Origin: Actinomadura rifamycini DSM 43936
GTDB lineage: Bacteria; Actinomycetota; Actinomycetes; Streptosporangiales; Streptosporangiaceae
Length of the DNA: 58,182 nucleotides
Direction of reading: 5' to 3'
NCBI RefSeq assembly: GCF_000425065.1
Contig: NZ_AULB01000040.1
Span: forward strand, 1 to 58,182
The stretch's first letter is position 1; every line of letters starts with the position of its first letter. Made by a program: the position numbers and the translations under genes. Below are positions 40,844 through 50,386 of the stretch, in pieces. The notes under the pieces were generated by a model. It did not search any database, was not told the DNA's origin, and saw only the letters and a list, made by a program, of their open reading frames with translations.

Positions 40844-41341
40844 TCAGGCGTCGAGGACCTGGTGGGGCTTGCTGACGACCGGGGGCTCGGTGGACCAGGG
40901 GAAGTTGATCCAGCGGTCGGTGTGCCGCCAGACGTACTCGCACTTGACCGAGGACGCGGGCTTCTCGTACACGACCGCGCAGCGGACGTCCGCGACGTGG
41001 TCGGCGCAGAAGTCGCGGACGAGCTTGAGGGTCGCGCCGGTGTCGGCGACGTCGTCGGCGACGAGGACCTTCGCGCCGGACAGGTCCACGGCGTTGGGGA
41101 CGGGGGGCAGCATGACCGGCAGGTCGAGGCGCTCGTCGACGCCGGTGTAGAACTCGACGTTCATCACGTGCAGGTTCTTCACGTCCAGCGCGTAGCCGAG
41201 GGATCCGGCGACGAACAGGCCGCCGCGGGCGATGGACAGGATCAGGTCGGGGCGGTAGCCGCTGTCGGCGACCGCCTGCGCCAGCTCGCGGCTCGCGGCG
41301 CCGAACAACTCCCAGGTCAGGACTTCTCTTTCAGCAGACAC
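40844..41341 (-). CDS. Phosphoribosyltransferase
   Basis: 165 aa, type I PRTase fold. The PRPP-binding loop is KVLVADDVADTGATL (91-105), with two adjacent acids. IARGGLFVAGSLGYALDVKN resembles xanthine-guanine or hypoxanthine PRTases, but the hood region does not allow a base assignment. Start ATG 41341. It is divergent from a DinG-like helicase and followed by DUF4192. Confidence 0.9.
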   Translation of the reverse strand: MSAEREVLTWELFGAASRELAQAVADSGYRPDLILSIARGGLFVAGSLGYALDVKNLHVMNVEFYTGVDERLDLPVMLPPVPNAVDLSGAKVLVADDVADTGATLKLVRDFCADHVADVRCAVVYEKPASSVKCEYVWRHTDRWINFPWSTEPPVVSKPHQVLDA

Positions 41342-41454
41342 GCCACCATCTTGGCCGACCCCGGCCGTGCATCGAACGCGAGCCCCCGCAAAGGGGGCGT
41401 CCCGGTTCCGGGACGGGACGCGGCTGTCGGCGGCGGACGGTAGGGTCGGGCGTC

Positions 41455-43551
41455 GTGCCCGCCCCAGAACTGCTCACCGGCAGCGACACCCAGATTCCGG
41501 ACATGGCGACCCTGCTCGCCGCCGCCGTCGAGGCCATCGGGGGCGCCGAGCGCCCCGGCCAGACGGCGATGGCGGAGGCCGTCCGCAAGGCGATCGAGTC
41601 GGGCGAGCACGTCGCGGCCCAGGCCGGCACCGGCACCGGCAAGTCGCTCGCGTACCTGGTCCCGGCGATCCGGCACGCGGTGGAGAAGCAGACCACGGTG
41701 GTGGTGTCGACGGCGACGATCGCGCTGCAGCGCCAGCTCGTCGACCGCGACCTGCCGCGGCTCGCGGAGGCGCTCGGGCCGCTGCTGGGGACGGAGCTGC
41801 GGTTCGCGATCCTCAAGGGCCGGCGCAACTACCTGTGCCTGCACCGGGTGCAGACGGGCGTGCCGGACGAGGAGGACGGCGGCCCCGGGCTGTTCGACCC
41901 GCAGCAGCTGTCGTCGCTGGGCCGGCAGGTCAAGCGGCTGAACGAGTGGGTCGAGGAGACCACGACGGGCGACCGGGACGAGCTGGTGCCCGGGGTGAGC
42001 GAGCAGGCGTGGCGGCAGGTCGCGGTCAGCGCGAAGGAGTGCCTGGGGGCGCAGCGCTGCCCGCACGGGACGGACTGCTTCGCCGAGCTGGCGCGCGCGC
42101 AGGCCGGGGACGCGCACATCGTGGTGACGAACCACGCGCTGCTGGCGATCGACGCGCTGGAGGAGTTCCAGGTCCTGCCGGAGCACGACGTGGTGATCGT
42201 GGACGAGGCGCACGAGCTGGTCGACCGGGTGACGTCGGTGGCGACGGGCGAGCTGAGCGCGCCGGCCGTCGAGACGGCGGCGCGGCGCTGCGGGCGGCTG
42301 ATCGAGGAGGGCCTCGCCGACCGGCTGAAGGAGGCGGGCGAGGGGCTCGGCGTCCTGCTGGAGGACATGCCGGGCGGGCGGATGGACGTCCTGTCGCCGG
42401 CGCTCGGCAACACCCTGGCCGTCGTGCGGGACGCGGCGCACGCCGCGATCACCGCGCTGGGCCCGGAGCGGAAGGACAACGACCCCGGCGACATGGCCGC
42501 GCGGAAGGCGGCGCGGTCGTCGCTGGAGGACGTGCACGACACGGCCGTGCGGCTGCTGGAGGCGTTCCAGCCGGAGATCGCGCAGCGGTTCGACGTGGTG
42601 TGGCTGGAGAAGCCGTTCGTGCAGGAGGGGCGCCCGAAGCGGCCGCCGGCGCTGCACGTCGCGCCGATCGGGGTGGGCGGGCTGCTCCGGACGACGCTGT
42701 TCGAGCAGCGCACGACGGTGCTGACGTCGGCGACGCTGACGCTGGGCGGGTCGTTCGAGCCGCTGGCCCGCCAGTGGGGCCTGCCGCCGCTGGGCGACGG
42801 CGCCCCGCGGGACGCGCGGACGGCCGCGGAGGGGCTCGCGGTCACCGCGGACAAGGACGCGAAGGAGAGCAAGGTCGCCTGGTCGGGCCTGGACGTGGGG
42901 TCCCCGTTCGACCATCCGAAGTCGGGCATCCTGTACGTCGCGCGGCATCTGCCGCAGCCGGGGCGGGACGGCCTCGCCGACGCCTACCTCACCGAGATCA
43001 CCGAGCTGATCGAGGCGGCGGGCGGCCGGACGCTGGGCCTGTTCTCGTCGATGCGGGCCGCGCGGCAGGCGGCGGACGAGCTGAAGGACCACCTGTCGCA
43101 TCCGCTGCTGTGCCAGGGCGAGGATTCGACGAGCCAGCTGGTCGCGCGGTTCGCCGAGGACGAGCGGACCTGCCTGTTCGGCACGCTGTCGCTGTGGCAG
43201 GGGGTGGACGTGCCGGGCCCGTCCCTGCAGCTCGTGATCATGGATCGGATCCCGTTCCCGCGCCCGGACGACCCGGTGTCGTCGGCGCGGTCGCGGGCGG
43301 TGGCGGCCGCGGGCGGCAACGGGTTCATGTCGGTGGCGGCGACGCACGCGGCGCTGCTGCTCGCGCAGGGCGCGGGCCGGCTGCTGCGGTCGATGGACGA
43401 CCGCGGCGTCGTCGCGGTCCTGGATCCGCGGCTGGCGACCGCGCGGTACGGCGCGTTCCTGAAGAACTCGCTGCCGCCGTTCTGGGCGACGACCGACCCG
43501 GAGGTCGTGCGGGGCGCGCTCCGCCGGCTGGACGCCGCCGCCGGGAAGTAG
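41455..43551 (+). CDS. DinG-like ATP-dependent DNA helicase (XPD family)
   Basis: 698 aa, superfamily 2. Walker A GTGTGKS (58-64), DEAH (250-253), and a four-cysteine iron-sulfur candidate (NYLCLHR, then KECLGAQRCPHGTDC), as in DinG/XPD. Motifs later include TSATLTLGG, LWQGVDVPG and IMDRIPFPRPDDP. It would unwind 5'-to-3' and resolve R-loops or other structures. GTG 41455 is chosen as start. It is divergent from the phosphoribosyltransferase. Confidence 0.93.
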   Translation: MPAPELLTGSDTQIPDMATLLAAAVEAIGGAERPGQTAMAEAVRKAIESGEHVAAQAGTGTGKSLAYLVPAIRHAVEKQTTVVVSTATIALQRQLVDRDLPRLAEALGPLLGTELRFAILKGRRNYLCLHRVQTGVPDEEDGGPGLFDPQQLSSLGRQVKRLNEWVEETTTGDRDELVPGVSEQAWRQVAVSAKECLGAQRCPHGTDCFAELARAQAGDAHIVVTNHALLAIDALEEFQVLPEHDVVIVDEAHELVDRVTSVATGELSAPAVETAARRCGRLIEEGLADRLKEAGEGLGVLLEDMPGGRMDVLSPALGNTLAVVRDAAHAAITALGPERKDNDPGDMAARKAARSSLEDVHDTAVRLLEAFQPEIAQRFDVVWLEKPFVQEGRPKRPPALHVAPIGVGGLLRTTLFEQRTTVLTSATLTLGGSFEPLARQWGLPPLGDGAPRDARTAAEGLAVTADKDAKESKVAWSGLDVGSPFDHPKSGILYVARHLPQPGRDGLADAYLTEITELIEAAGGRTLGLFSSMRAARQAADELKDHLSHPLLCQGEDSTSQLVARFAEDERTCLFGTLSLWQGVDVPGPSLQLVIMDRIPFPRPDDPVSSARSRAVAAAGGNGFMSVAATHAALLLAQGAGRLLRSMDDRGVVAVLDPRLATARYGAFLKNSLPPFWATTDPEVVRGALRRLDAAAGK

Positions 43552-43627
43552 TCCGCTTCATCCCGGTACGTGGGAGGCTGGGGAGGCGGTTCGAGGCGGG
43601 GCCTCACCGCCTACCGAGAGGGGTTTT

Positions 43628-44617
43628 GTGCGTTACCGAGTGCTGGGACGGACCGGTCTGCGCGTATCGGAGATCTTCTTCGGCGCGATGAGCTTCTTCG
43701 AGGACGGTCCCGGCCACGAGGCCATGCTGGACGTCTACGCCGACGCGGGCGGCAACGTCATCGACACGGCGTCGGCGTACGGGGAGAGCGAGGCCGTGCT
43801 GGGCGGGCTGCTCGCGGGGCGCCGCGACCGGTTCGTGCTGGCGACCAAGTACACGGTCTCCCGCGACCCGGACGACCCGAACGGCGGCGGCAACCACCGC
43901 AAGAACCTGGTGCTGTCGCTGGAGCGGAGCCTGCGGAGGCTGCGGACCGACTACGTCGATCTGCTGTGGGTGCACGTGTGGGACCGCCGCACGCCGATCG
44001 AGGAGACGATGCGGGCGCTGGACGACGTCGTCCGCTCGGGGAAGGTCCTGTACGTCGGGATCTCGGACGCGCCCGCGTGGGTGGTGTCGCGCGCGAACAC
44101 GCTCGCGGAGTGGCGGGGCTGGACGCCGTTCGCGGGCGTCCAGGTGCCGTACAACCTGCTGAACCGGGACGCGGAGCGGGAGCTGCTGCCGATGGCGGAC
44201 GAGCTGGGGTTGAGCGTCGCCGCGTGGGCGCCGCTGGCCCGGGGCGTCCTGTCCGGGAAGTTCTCCGGGCCGCGGCCGCCGGACGGCGCCACGCGCGTGG
44301 ACGCGTCCGCGCTGGGCGAGCGCGACCACGCGGTGGCGCGTGCGGTGGTGGAGGTCGCCGGGGAGCTGGGCGTGCCGGCGTCGCAGGTCGCGCTGGCGTG
44401 GACGCGGGCGCGGTGGCCCCGGGTGCATCCGATCGTGGGGGCGAGGGACGCGGCGCAGCTCGCCGAGAACCTCGGCGCCGCGGACGTCGTCCTGCCGGCG
44501 GAGGCGGTGGCGCGGCTGGAGGCGGCGACGGGCTTCGAGCCGGGGTTCCCGGCCGAGTTCATCGCGCAGTGCGACGAGCCCGGGACGGGCGTGTACGGCA
44601 ACGCCGAGGTGTACTAG
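43628..44617 (+). CDS. Aldo/keto reductase
   Basis: 329 aa, NADPH-dependent (beta/alpha)8 barrel. Catalytic tetrad Asp46, Tyr51, Lys74 and His116 (DTASAYGESE, ATKYT, WVHVWD). C-terminal NADP-site features PIVGARDAAQLAENLGAAD are present. It resembles the YajO/Kv-beta-like branch. The substrate is unknown. Start at 43628 GTG with GAGAGGGG 10 bp upstream. Convergent with DUF523 (overlap 4 bp). Confidence 0.92.
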   Translation: MRYRVLGRTGLRVSEIFFGAMSFFEDGPGHEAMLDVYADAGGNVIDTASAYGESEAVLGGLLAGRRDRFVLATKYTVSRDPDDPNGGGNHRKNLVLSLERSLRRLRTDYVDLLWVHVWDRRTPIEETMRALDDVVRSGKVLYVGISDAPAWVVSRANTLAEWRGWTPFAGVQVPYNLLNRDAERELLPMADELGLSVAAWAPLARGVLSGKFSGPRPPDGATRVDASALGERDHAVARAVVEVAGELGVPASQVALAWTRARWPRVHPIVGARDAAQLAENLGAADVVLPAEAVARLEAATGFEPGFPAEFIAQCDEPGTGVYGNAEVY

Positions 44618-45108
44618 CGGGATTCGAGGTCGGTCAGGAGCGCTTGGACGGCCGCGAGGTCGTCCTCGCCGAAGACGCGGACGCCCGCGCGTTCGAGGAG
44701 GGCGGTGGTGACGCCCTCGCCGGGCGTCGCGGCGCCGGTGAAGGTGCCGTCGTAGATCCGGTCGCTGCCGCAGGAGGGGCTGCCCTCCTTGAGGACGGCG
44801 ACGCGGGCGCCGGCGCGGCGGGCGGTGTCGAGGGCGTGGCGGGCGCCGCGCAGGAAGGCGTCCGTCACGTCCTCGCCGGCGGCGGTGCGGACGGCGGCGG
44901 TGCCGTCGAGGACGGCCCGGCCGTCGCCGCCGACGATCTCGGCGGGCGGGCGCGGCACGGCGAGCCCGCCCGACACCTCCGGGCAGCAGGGGACGAGCCG
45001 GCCTTCGGCGCGCCAGCGCGCGAAGAGGCCGTCGTCGACCGGTTTGGCCGCGCCGTCGTAGCGGACGGGCCGCCCCGCGAGGCAGGAGCTGACCAGGATC
45101 CGTTCCAC
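44614..45108 (-). CDS. DUF523 domain-containing protein
   Basis: 164 aa. Family marks: ILVSSCLAGRPVRYDGAAK (4-22), LVPCCPEVSGGLAVPRPPAE, VLKEGSPSCGSDRIYDGTF. Conserved cysteines (Cys9, two at 41-42, and SPSCG) suggest metal or cluster binding or thiol chemistry. No function is known for the family. ATG 45108 starts directly at the domain. Follows the SDR gene by 24 bp. Confidence 0.93.
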   Translation of the reverse strand: MERILVSSCLAGRPVRYDGAAKPVDDGLFARWRAEGRLVPCCPEVSGGLAVPRPPAEIVGGDGRAVLDGTAAVRTAAGEDVTDAFLRGARHALDTARRAGARVAVLKEGSPSCGSDRIYDGTFTGAATPGEGVTTALLERAGVRVFGEDDLAAVQALLTDLESR

Positions 45109-45132
45109 GCGCCCCAGCCTACGCGGGGCGCG

Positions 45133-45951
45133 CTACTTGCCCCCGCGGATGCGGCCGACGGCGAACTGCGCGACGCGCACGGCCCCGGACGGGCTGAAGC
45201 GGGCGCCCCGCCAGGCGGCGCGGCCGTGCCGGGGGGCGACGATCAGCGCCTGGTTGCGGTCGACGCCGCGCATGATGTCGCGGGCGAGCTTCTCGGCGGT
45301 GTAGAGGAACGGCGACGCCTTCTTGATGTCGCCGGTGGCGTCGCCGCTGAGGGCGGTCTCGGGCAGGTCGGGGTTGACGTTGGTGAGCAGCGGGGTGTTG
45401 ACGAAGCTGGGGCAGACGACGCTGACCTTGACGCCGCGCCCGGCGGCCTCGGCGCGCAGGCCGAGGGAGAGGCCGACGACGGCGTGCTTGGTGGCGGTGT
45501 AGGGGATGCCGACGGGCATGGGGACGAGCCCGGCGAGGGACGCGGTGTTGACGATGTGGCCGCTCCCCTGCTCCAGCATGATCGGGTAGGCGGCGTTGAC
45601 GCCGTGGACGACGCCCCTGAGGTTGATGTCGATCGCGCGGTTCCAGTGGTCGAGGGTGAGTTCCTCGGCCAGGCCGCCGACGGCGATGCCGGCGTTGTTG
45701 AAGACGCGGTCGAGGCGCCCGTGCTCGTCCTTGACGCCCCGGTACAGCTCGGTGACGGCGTCGGCGTCGGTGACGTCGAGGCGGGCGGAGGCGGCCTTGC
45801 CGCGGCCGAGGGTGTTCAGCCGCTCGGCGACGGCCTCGGCGCCGGCCTCGTTGACGTCGGTGACCACGACGGTGTCGCCGCGCGCCACCAGGGACGTGGC
45901 GATCGCACGGCCGATGCCGGATGCGCCTCCGGTCACGATCGCGATGCTCAT
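45133..45951 (-). CDS. SDR family oxidoreductase
   Basis: 272 aa, classical SDR: TGGASGIG (7-14), NNAG (85-88), Ser138, Tyr151 and Lys155 (YTATK). A C-terminal extension (KLARDIMRGVDRNQALIVAP then RHGRAAW) resembles the SadH/mycobacterial type of the mymA locus. It probably oxidises an alcohol or reduces a ketone made by the neighbouring monooxygenase. Start ATG 45951; the 83-bp space before it is lower in GC and has a good -10, so the gene may have its own promoter. Confidence 0.92.
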   Translation of the reverse strand: MSIAIVTGGASGIGRAIATSLVARGDTVVVTDVNEAGAEAVAERLNTLGRGKAASARLDVTDADAVTELYRGVKDEHGRLDRVFNNAGIAVGGLAEELTLDHWNRAIDINLRGVVHGVNAAYPIMLEQGSGHIVNTASLAGLVPMPVGIPYTATKHAVVGLSLGLRAEAAGRGVKVSVVCPSFVNTPLLTNVNPDLPETALSGDATGDIKKASPFLYTAEKLARDIMRGVDRNQALIVAPRHGRAAWRGARFSPSGAVRVAQFAVGRIRGGK

Positions 45952-45996
45952 TGCGCGCTCCGCTCGGTAATTGGATGATGTGTCGAATTGCAGGTG

Positions 45997-46002
45997 ATTG
46001 TA
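45997..46002 (-). promoter_or_regulatory. Candidate -10 for the SDR gene
   Basis: TACAAT on the minus strand, in an AT-rich spacer about 45 bp before the SDR start codon. The -35 is not clear. It would let the SDR be expressed apart from the upstream monooxygenase. Confidence 0.4.
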
Positions 46003-46034
46003 TCGGCGCGGGGAGCCCGCCGATATGGGCCCCG

Positions 46035-47603
46035 TCACGGAACCGCCGCTCCGCGCGCCGGCGCGTCCGGCTCGATCTCGAAGTCGGCGGGGTCGATGCG
46101 GCGGGTCCGCAGCCAGTAGGCGACGGTGGACGCGGGCCACGCGGCGCGGTTGGCGCCGTCGCGGTCGAGGTACCAGCTCGTGCAGCCCCCGGACACCCAG
46201 ACGGCGCCCTCGGACTTCCGCCGCACCCACGCGTTGAACCGGTCCTGGGCGGACGGACGGACGGAGATGCGGCCCCCGCCGGACGCGTCGAGCATCGCGA
46301 GGCACTGCAGGACGTACCGGACCTGGGCCTCGATGATGAAGATCATCGAATTGTGGCCGAGGCCGGAGTTCGGCCCGAGCAGCAGGAACAGGTTCGGGAA
46401 GCCGGCCACGGTGACGCCGAGGTGCGCCTCGATGCCGTCCTTCCACGCGTCCTGGATCCGCAGTCCGTCCCGGCCGGTGATGCGGGCGTCGTCGAACGCG
46501 TCGGTGACGTGGAAGCCGGTGCCGAAGATGATCGCGTCGACCTCGTGCTCGCGGCCGTCCCGCGTCACGATCGACCGCGGGCGCACCTCGGCGATGCCCT
46601 CGGTGGTCAGCTCGACGCCGGGCCGCATGAGCGCCGGGTAGTAGTCGCTGGACACGAGCGTCCGCTTGCAGCCCATCGTGTAGTCGGGGACGAGCTTGCG
46701 GCGCAGCTCCCGGTCCGGCACCTGGCGCGCCAGGTGCCACCGGGCCAGGCCGCTGGCCAGCTTGAGCAGCCGTGGGTTCTTGAACCCGACGACGAAGCTC
46801 TCCTGCACCAGGTAAATGCCGTTGCGGTACCCGCGCTGCACGCCCGGGACGTGCCGGAAGAGCGCCTTCTCCAGGCCGGTGACGCGGCGGTCGGGTTTGG
46901 GCAGGATCCACGGCGGCGTCCGCTGGAACACCGTGAGGGACGCGGCCTTCTTCGCGATCTGCGGGACGAACTGGACCGCCGACGCGCCCGTCCCGATGAC
47001 GGCGACGCGCTTGCCGGCGAGGTCGTAGGAGTGGTCCCACTCGGCGGAGTGGAAGGCGGCCCCCTGGAACGACTCCAGCCCCGGCAGGTCCGGGATGTTC
47101 GGCCGGTGCAGCGGCCCCATGCCCGCCACGACGGCCCGCGCCCGGACGATCTCGTCCCCGCGGCCCTCGCCGTCCCCGCCGTCCGGGCCGCCGGGCGCGA
47201 CGGTGACCCGCCAGGTGCCGGTGGCGTCGTCGTACTCGGCGCCCGTCACCTCGGCGCGGAACCGGATGTGCTGCGCGAGGTCGTACTTGTCGACGACGTC
47301 CTTGATGTACTGCAGCAGTTCGCCCTGCTTCGGGAACATCCGGGACCAGTCGCTCTTGGGCTCGAAGGAGAACGAGTACAGCAGCGACATGATGTCGCAG
47401 GCGCAGCCGGGGTAGGTGTTCTCCCGCCACGTCCCGCCCACCTCGCCGGCCTTCTCCAGGACGACGAAGTCGTGGACGCCGGCCTTCTTCAGTCCGATCG
47501 CCATCCCGAGGCCGGAGAAGCCGGTCCCGATGATCGCGACCCGGTACGGTCCGCCGGGCCCCGCCGCGGGCGTGACCGCGGCGGGGCGCGTCTCGTCCGC
47601 CAT
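46035..47603 (-). CDS. Baeyer-Villiger-type flavin monooxygenase
   Basis: 522 aa. FAD motif GTGFSGLG (26-33), NADPH motif GTGASA (204-209), and the BVMO fingerprint FxGxxxHxxxW as FQGAAFHSAEWD (179-190). It would insert oxygen beside a ketone carbonyl to form an ester, or oxidise a heteroatom, using NADPH and O2. Similar enzymes in actinomycetes include the mycobacterial MymA and EthA. ATG 47603 lies 14 bp after the AurF-like stop. It sits between a diiron oxygenase and an SDR, so the three likely act on one substrate. Confidence 0.94.
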   Translation of the reverse strand: MADETRPAAVTPAAGPGGPYRVAIIGTGFSGLGMAIGLKKAGVHDFVVLEKAGEVGGTWRENTYPGCACDIMSLLYSFSFEPKSDWSRMFPKQGELLQYIKDVVDKYDLAQHIRFRAEVTGAEYDDATGTWRVTVAPGGPDGGDGEGRGDEIVRARAVVAGMGPLHRPNIPDLPGLESFQGAAFHSAEWDHSYDLAGKRVAVIGTGASAVQFVPQIAKKAASLTVFQRTPPWILPKPDRRVTGLEKALFRHVPGVQRGYRNGIYLVQESFVVGFKNPRLLKLASGLARWHLARQVPDRELRRKLVPDYTMGCKRTLVSSDYYPALMRPGVELTTEGIAEVRPRSIVTRDGREHEVDAIIFGTGFHVTDAFDDARITGRDGLRIQDAWKDGIEAHLGVTVAGFPNLFLLLGPNSGLGHNSMIFIIEAQVRYVLQCLAMLDASGGGRISVRPSAQDRFNAWVRRKSEGAVWVSGGCTSWYLDRDGANRAAWPASTVAYWLRTRRIDPADFEIEPDAPARGAAVP

Positions 47604-47617
47604 GTCGGCGCCCGGAC

Positions 47618-48619
47618 TCAGGCGGCCTCGGCGGACGGGACGGGGCGGCGCTCCTTCGGCTCGTCCCAGATCCCGAACGCCTTCCAGATCCGCTTGCCGA
47701 CCGGGTCGATGACGCCCAGCTCGGCCATCAGGTCGCGGATCTTGCCGACCGAGTTGGCGATCTCCGCCTGGGCCGCCTCGCCGCGGTAGGCCGCGCGCAC
47801 GACGTCCGGCGGGATGTTGAAGTGGCGGACCATCGGGCCGGGCGGGGACAGCATGATCCGCGCCATCACGCCGAGGACGACCGGGGTGAACAGCCCGAGG
47901 ACCCGGCGGCGCACCGGGTGCATGCGCGGGACCCGGTGCTTGAGGTAGTGCCGGGCGAAGGAGATGTGCCGGGCCTCCTCCGCGATGTGGATCTTCATGA
48001 TCGTCTCTTCGAGCGGGTGCTTGATGTGCCCGTTCTTGAGCGACCGGCGCTGCACGTAGTCGATGGGGTCCTCGCCGCCGAGCACGAACACGAAGAACAT
48101 CTCCGTGCTGATCAGCGGGATCCACGGCGCGGCCTGCGCGACGAACGTCAGCGACTTCGGCATGCCGCGGATCGGCAACTTCGTCCGGTTCACGAACTCC
48201 TGGAACATCATGCCGTGGTGGCATTCCTCGGTCGTCTCGTGGTAGACGTACCGGAATTCGGGCCGCCCGTTCGGCAGCCAGTACGCGTAGTTGAGCAGCC
48301 CGCGCTTGAGCAGGTTCTCGAACTGCAGGCCGATCTTCATCGCGGTCGCGACCCGCCACAGCCCGATCTGCGCCCGGATCTCGGGCGGCTGCGAGCGGTA
48401 CCACTCGGTCGCGCCGAGCCGGTCGAACTCCGGCAGGGTCCAGCGCGGGTCGTTCTTGTCGATCGCGAAGTCGGGGTCGTCCCACGGGATGTCGGCGTAC
48501 GCCTCCCAGTGCTTGTCCACGGACGCCTTGTTCAGGCGGTCGATGACGCCGAGGTAGGACTTCCTGTCCTTGACCTGCTCGCGCACTTCGTCGGCGAGGT
48601 GGGTGGGGGCTTCAGGCAT
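47618..48619 (-). CDS. AurF-like diiron oxygenase
   Basis: 333 aa, PF11583-type helical protein. All seven diiron ligands of AurF can be placed: Glu101, Glu132 and His135 (EECHHG), Glu183, His211, Glu215 and His218 (HIAEEARH), with the Glu-x2-His and His-x3-Glu-x2-His spacings of AurF kept. It would use O2 and two iron atoms to oxidise an amine or hydrocarbon; AurF itself oxidises p-aminobenzoate to the nitro acid. AGGGAGCGCACC precedes ATG 48619. Some databases call the family metal-dependent hydrolase. The BVMO starts 14 bp after the stop. Confidence 0.85.
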   Translation of the reverse strand: MPEAPTHLADEVREQVKDRKSYLGVIDRLNKASVDKHWEAYADIPWDDPDFAIDKNDPRWTLPEFDRLGATEWYRSQPPEIRAQIGLWRVATAMKIGLQFENLLKRGLLNYAYWLPNGRPEFRYVYHETTEECHHGMMFQEFVNRTKLPIRGMPKSLTFVAQAAPWIPLISTEMFFVFVLGGEDPIDYVQRRSLKNGHIKHPLEETIMKIHIAEEARHISFARHYLKHRVPRMHPVRRRVLGLFTPVVLGVMARIMLSPPGPMVRHFNIPPDVVRAAYRGEAAQAEIANSVGKIRDLMAELGVIDPVGKRIWKAFGIWDEPKERRPVPSAEAA

Positions 48620-48677
48620 GGTGCGCTCCCTGGGGGGTGACGCGCCGGCCGGGCCGGCGGCACTTCGGGGGGTGGGG

Positions 48678-49361
48678 CTATGCGGTTGTGGGGGACGCGC
48701 CGGCCTCGGGGGCTCCGGGTTCCGGCACGATGAGCCGGGCGACGTCCTTGATCTGGCGCAGCACGGCGGCCTGGTGGCCGTCCGCGTCGTCGTCCAGCGC
48801 GTTCTGGATGGACAGGCCGATGAACATCGCGAACAGGCCGCGCAGCATCGTCGGGACGAAGTCGGCGGGCAGCGTGTTCGCGGGGAAGAGGCGCTCGAAG
48901 GTCTCGAGGATGACCTGCAGGACCCGCTCGTTGAGGTCCTGGCAGAGGGGGCGCAGCTCGTCGTCGGTGCGGGCCGCGACGGCCAGCTCGGTGAGGGCCT
49001 TGGCCGGACGGCCGCGGAACACCTGCCAGAGCAGGTCGAGGGCGCCCTCGACGTTGCGGCGCTCGGCGGGCAGCACCGCGAAGGCCGTCTCATACGCCAG
49101 CCGCTGCGCCTCCAGCAGGTGCTCCAGCGCCGCCGCGACGAGGACCATCTTCGTCGGGTAGTGGTGCTGCTGGGCGCCGCGCGAGACGCCCGCGCGGCGC
49201 GCGACCTCGGTAGTGGACGTCCGGGACCAGCCCAGATCGACGAGGCACTCCATGGTCGCCTCCAGGAGCCGCGCCCGGGTCCGCGACCGGCGCTCCTCCT
49301 GGGTGCGGCGGCCGCGGCCGTGGCGGCGTTCCGGGGGGATCCGTCGCCGCGCGCTTACTGA
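48678..49361 (-). CDS. TetR family transcriptional regulator
   Basis: An N-terminal helix-turn-helix (RTRARLLEATMECLVDLGW, TSTTEVARRAGVSRGAQQHH then YPTK) and a helical C-terminus (ALTELAVAARTDDELRPLC). GTG 49361 is used (227 aa); a TTG at 49391 is possible, and neither has a clear ribosome site. It lies just upstream of and in line with the AurF-like gene (58 bp) and divergent from the ABC transporter, so it may control either or both. Confidence 0.88.
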   Translation of the reverse strand, partial: SVSARRRIPPERRHGRGRRTQEERRSRTRARLLEATMECLVDLGWSRTSTTEVARRAGVSRGAQQHHYPTKMVLVAAALEHLLEAQRLAYETAFAVLPAERRNVEGALDLLWQVFRGRPAKALTELAVAARTDDELRPLCQDLNERVLQVILETFERLFPANTLPADFVPTMLRGLFAMFIGLSIQNALDDDADGHQAAVLRQIKDVARLIVPEPGAPEAGASPTTA

Positions 49362-49603
49362 CACGCCTCGACCGTACGAGCGCACTAACAAGCAATCAAG
49401 CCTGCATGTATGTTGCCCGCATCACAATTGGACGTCGCGTCTTATTGATCTTCGCGCAGGTCGCCGGGCCCCGCCCGCCGCGGCGCCGACCGCCCGTACA
49501 CCGGAAGGCGTAGCCGGACGGCGGCGCGTGCTCCGCGGGGCGCAGCGGCGATGCATCTCCGGGCCCGACGACGTACCGGCCCTCCGGCCGGGAGCATCAC
49601 GGC

Positions 49604-50386
49604 ATGAGCGGATCAGCAGCGGCGCGGACGGCGTCCGGGGCGTCCCCGCGCGGCCGCTCCGGCGGCGCGCACACCGAGCGCCTCACCAAGGTGCACGGGT
49701 CCGGGCCGCTGGCGGTCCGGGCCCTCGACGACGTCAGCGCGGTGTTCCCGGCCGGGCGGTTCACCGCGATCATGGGGCCGTCCGGTGCGGGGAAGTCCAC
49801 GCTGCTGCACTGCGCCGCCGGGCTGGAGGACGCGACGTCCGGCCGGGTGTTCGTGGGCGACGAGGAGCTCGGGACGCTGTCCGACCGGCGCCTCACCCGG
49901 CTCCGGCGCGAACGCATCGGGTTCGTGTTCCAGGCGTTCAACCTGCTCCCGGCGCTCACCGCGCACGACAACATCGTCCTGCCGGTGACGCTGGCCGGAC
50001 GGGCGCCCGACACCGCGTGGTTCGACACGGTCGTCCGCGTCCTGCGGCTCGGCGACCGGCTCGCGCACCGGCCGGCGGAGCTGTCGGGCGGGCAGCGGCA
50101 GCGGGTCGCGCTGGCCCGCGCGCTCGTCACCCGCCCGGACATCGTGTTCGCGGACGAGCCGACCGGCAACCTCGACTCCCGCAGCGGCGCCGAGGTGCCG
50201 GCGCTGCTGCGCGGCGCCGTCGACGACCTCGGGCAGACCGTCGCGATGGTCACCCACGACCCGGCCGCCGCGGCGCACGCCGACGCGGTCGTGTTCCTGG
50301 CCGACGGCAGGATCGCCGACGTCATGGACGCCCCGACCGAGGGCCGCGTCCTCGACCGGATGCGGGAACTGGGAGGACGGCCGTGA
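49604..50386 (+). CDS. ABC transporter ATP-binding protein (MacB/LolD type)
   Basis: 260 aa. Walker A GPSGAGKST (58-66), Q-loop FVFQAFNLLP, LSGGQ (160-164), Walker B VFADEP (181-186) and H-loop VTHD. The order and length match ATPases that pair with FtsX-like permeases to export drugs, peptides or lipids. Start ATG 49604. The stop overlaps the permease start (GTGA at 50383-50386). It is divergent from the TetR gene across about 240 bp. Confidence 0.95.
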   Translation: MSGSAAARTASGASPRGRSGGAHTERLTKVHGSGPLAVRALDDVSAVFPAGRFTAIMGPSGAGKSTLLHCAAGLEDATSGRVFVGDEELGTLSDRRLTRLRRERIGFVFQAFNLLPALTAHDNIVLPVTLAGRAPDTAWFDTVVRVLRLGDRLAHRPAELSGGQRQRVALARALVTRPDIVFADEPTGNLDSRSGAEVPALLRGAVDDLGQTVAMVTHDPAAAAHADAVVFLADGRIADVMDAPTEGRVLDRMRELGGRP

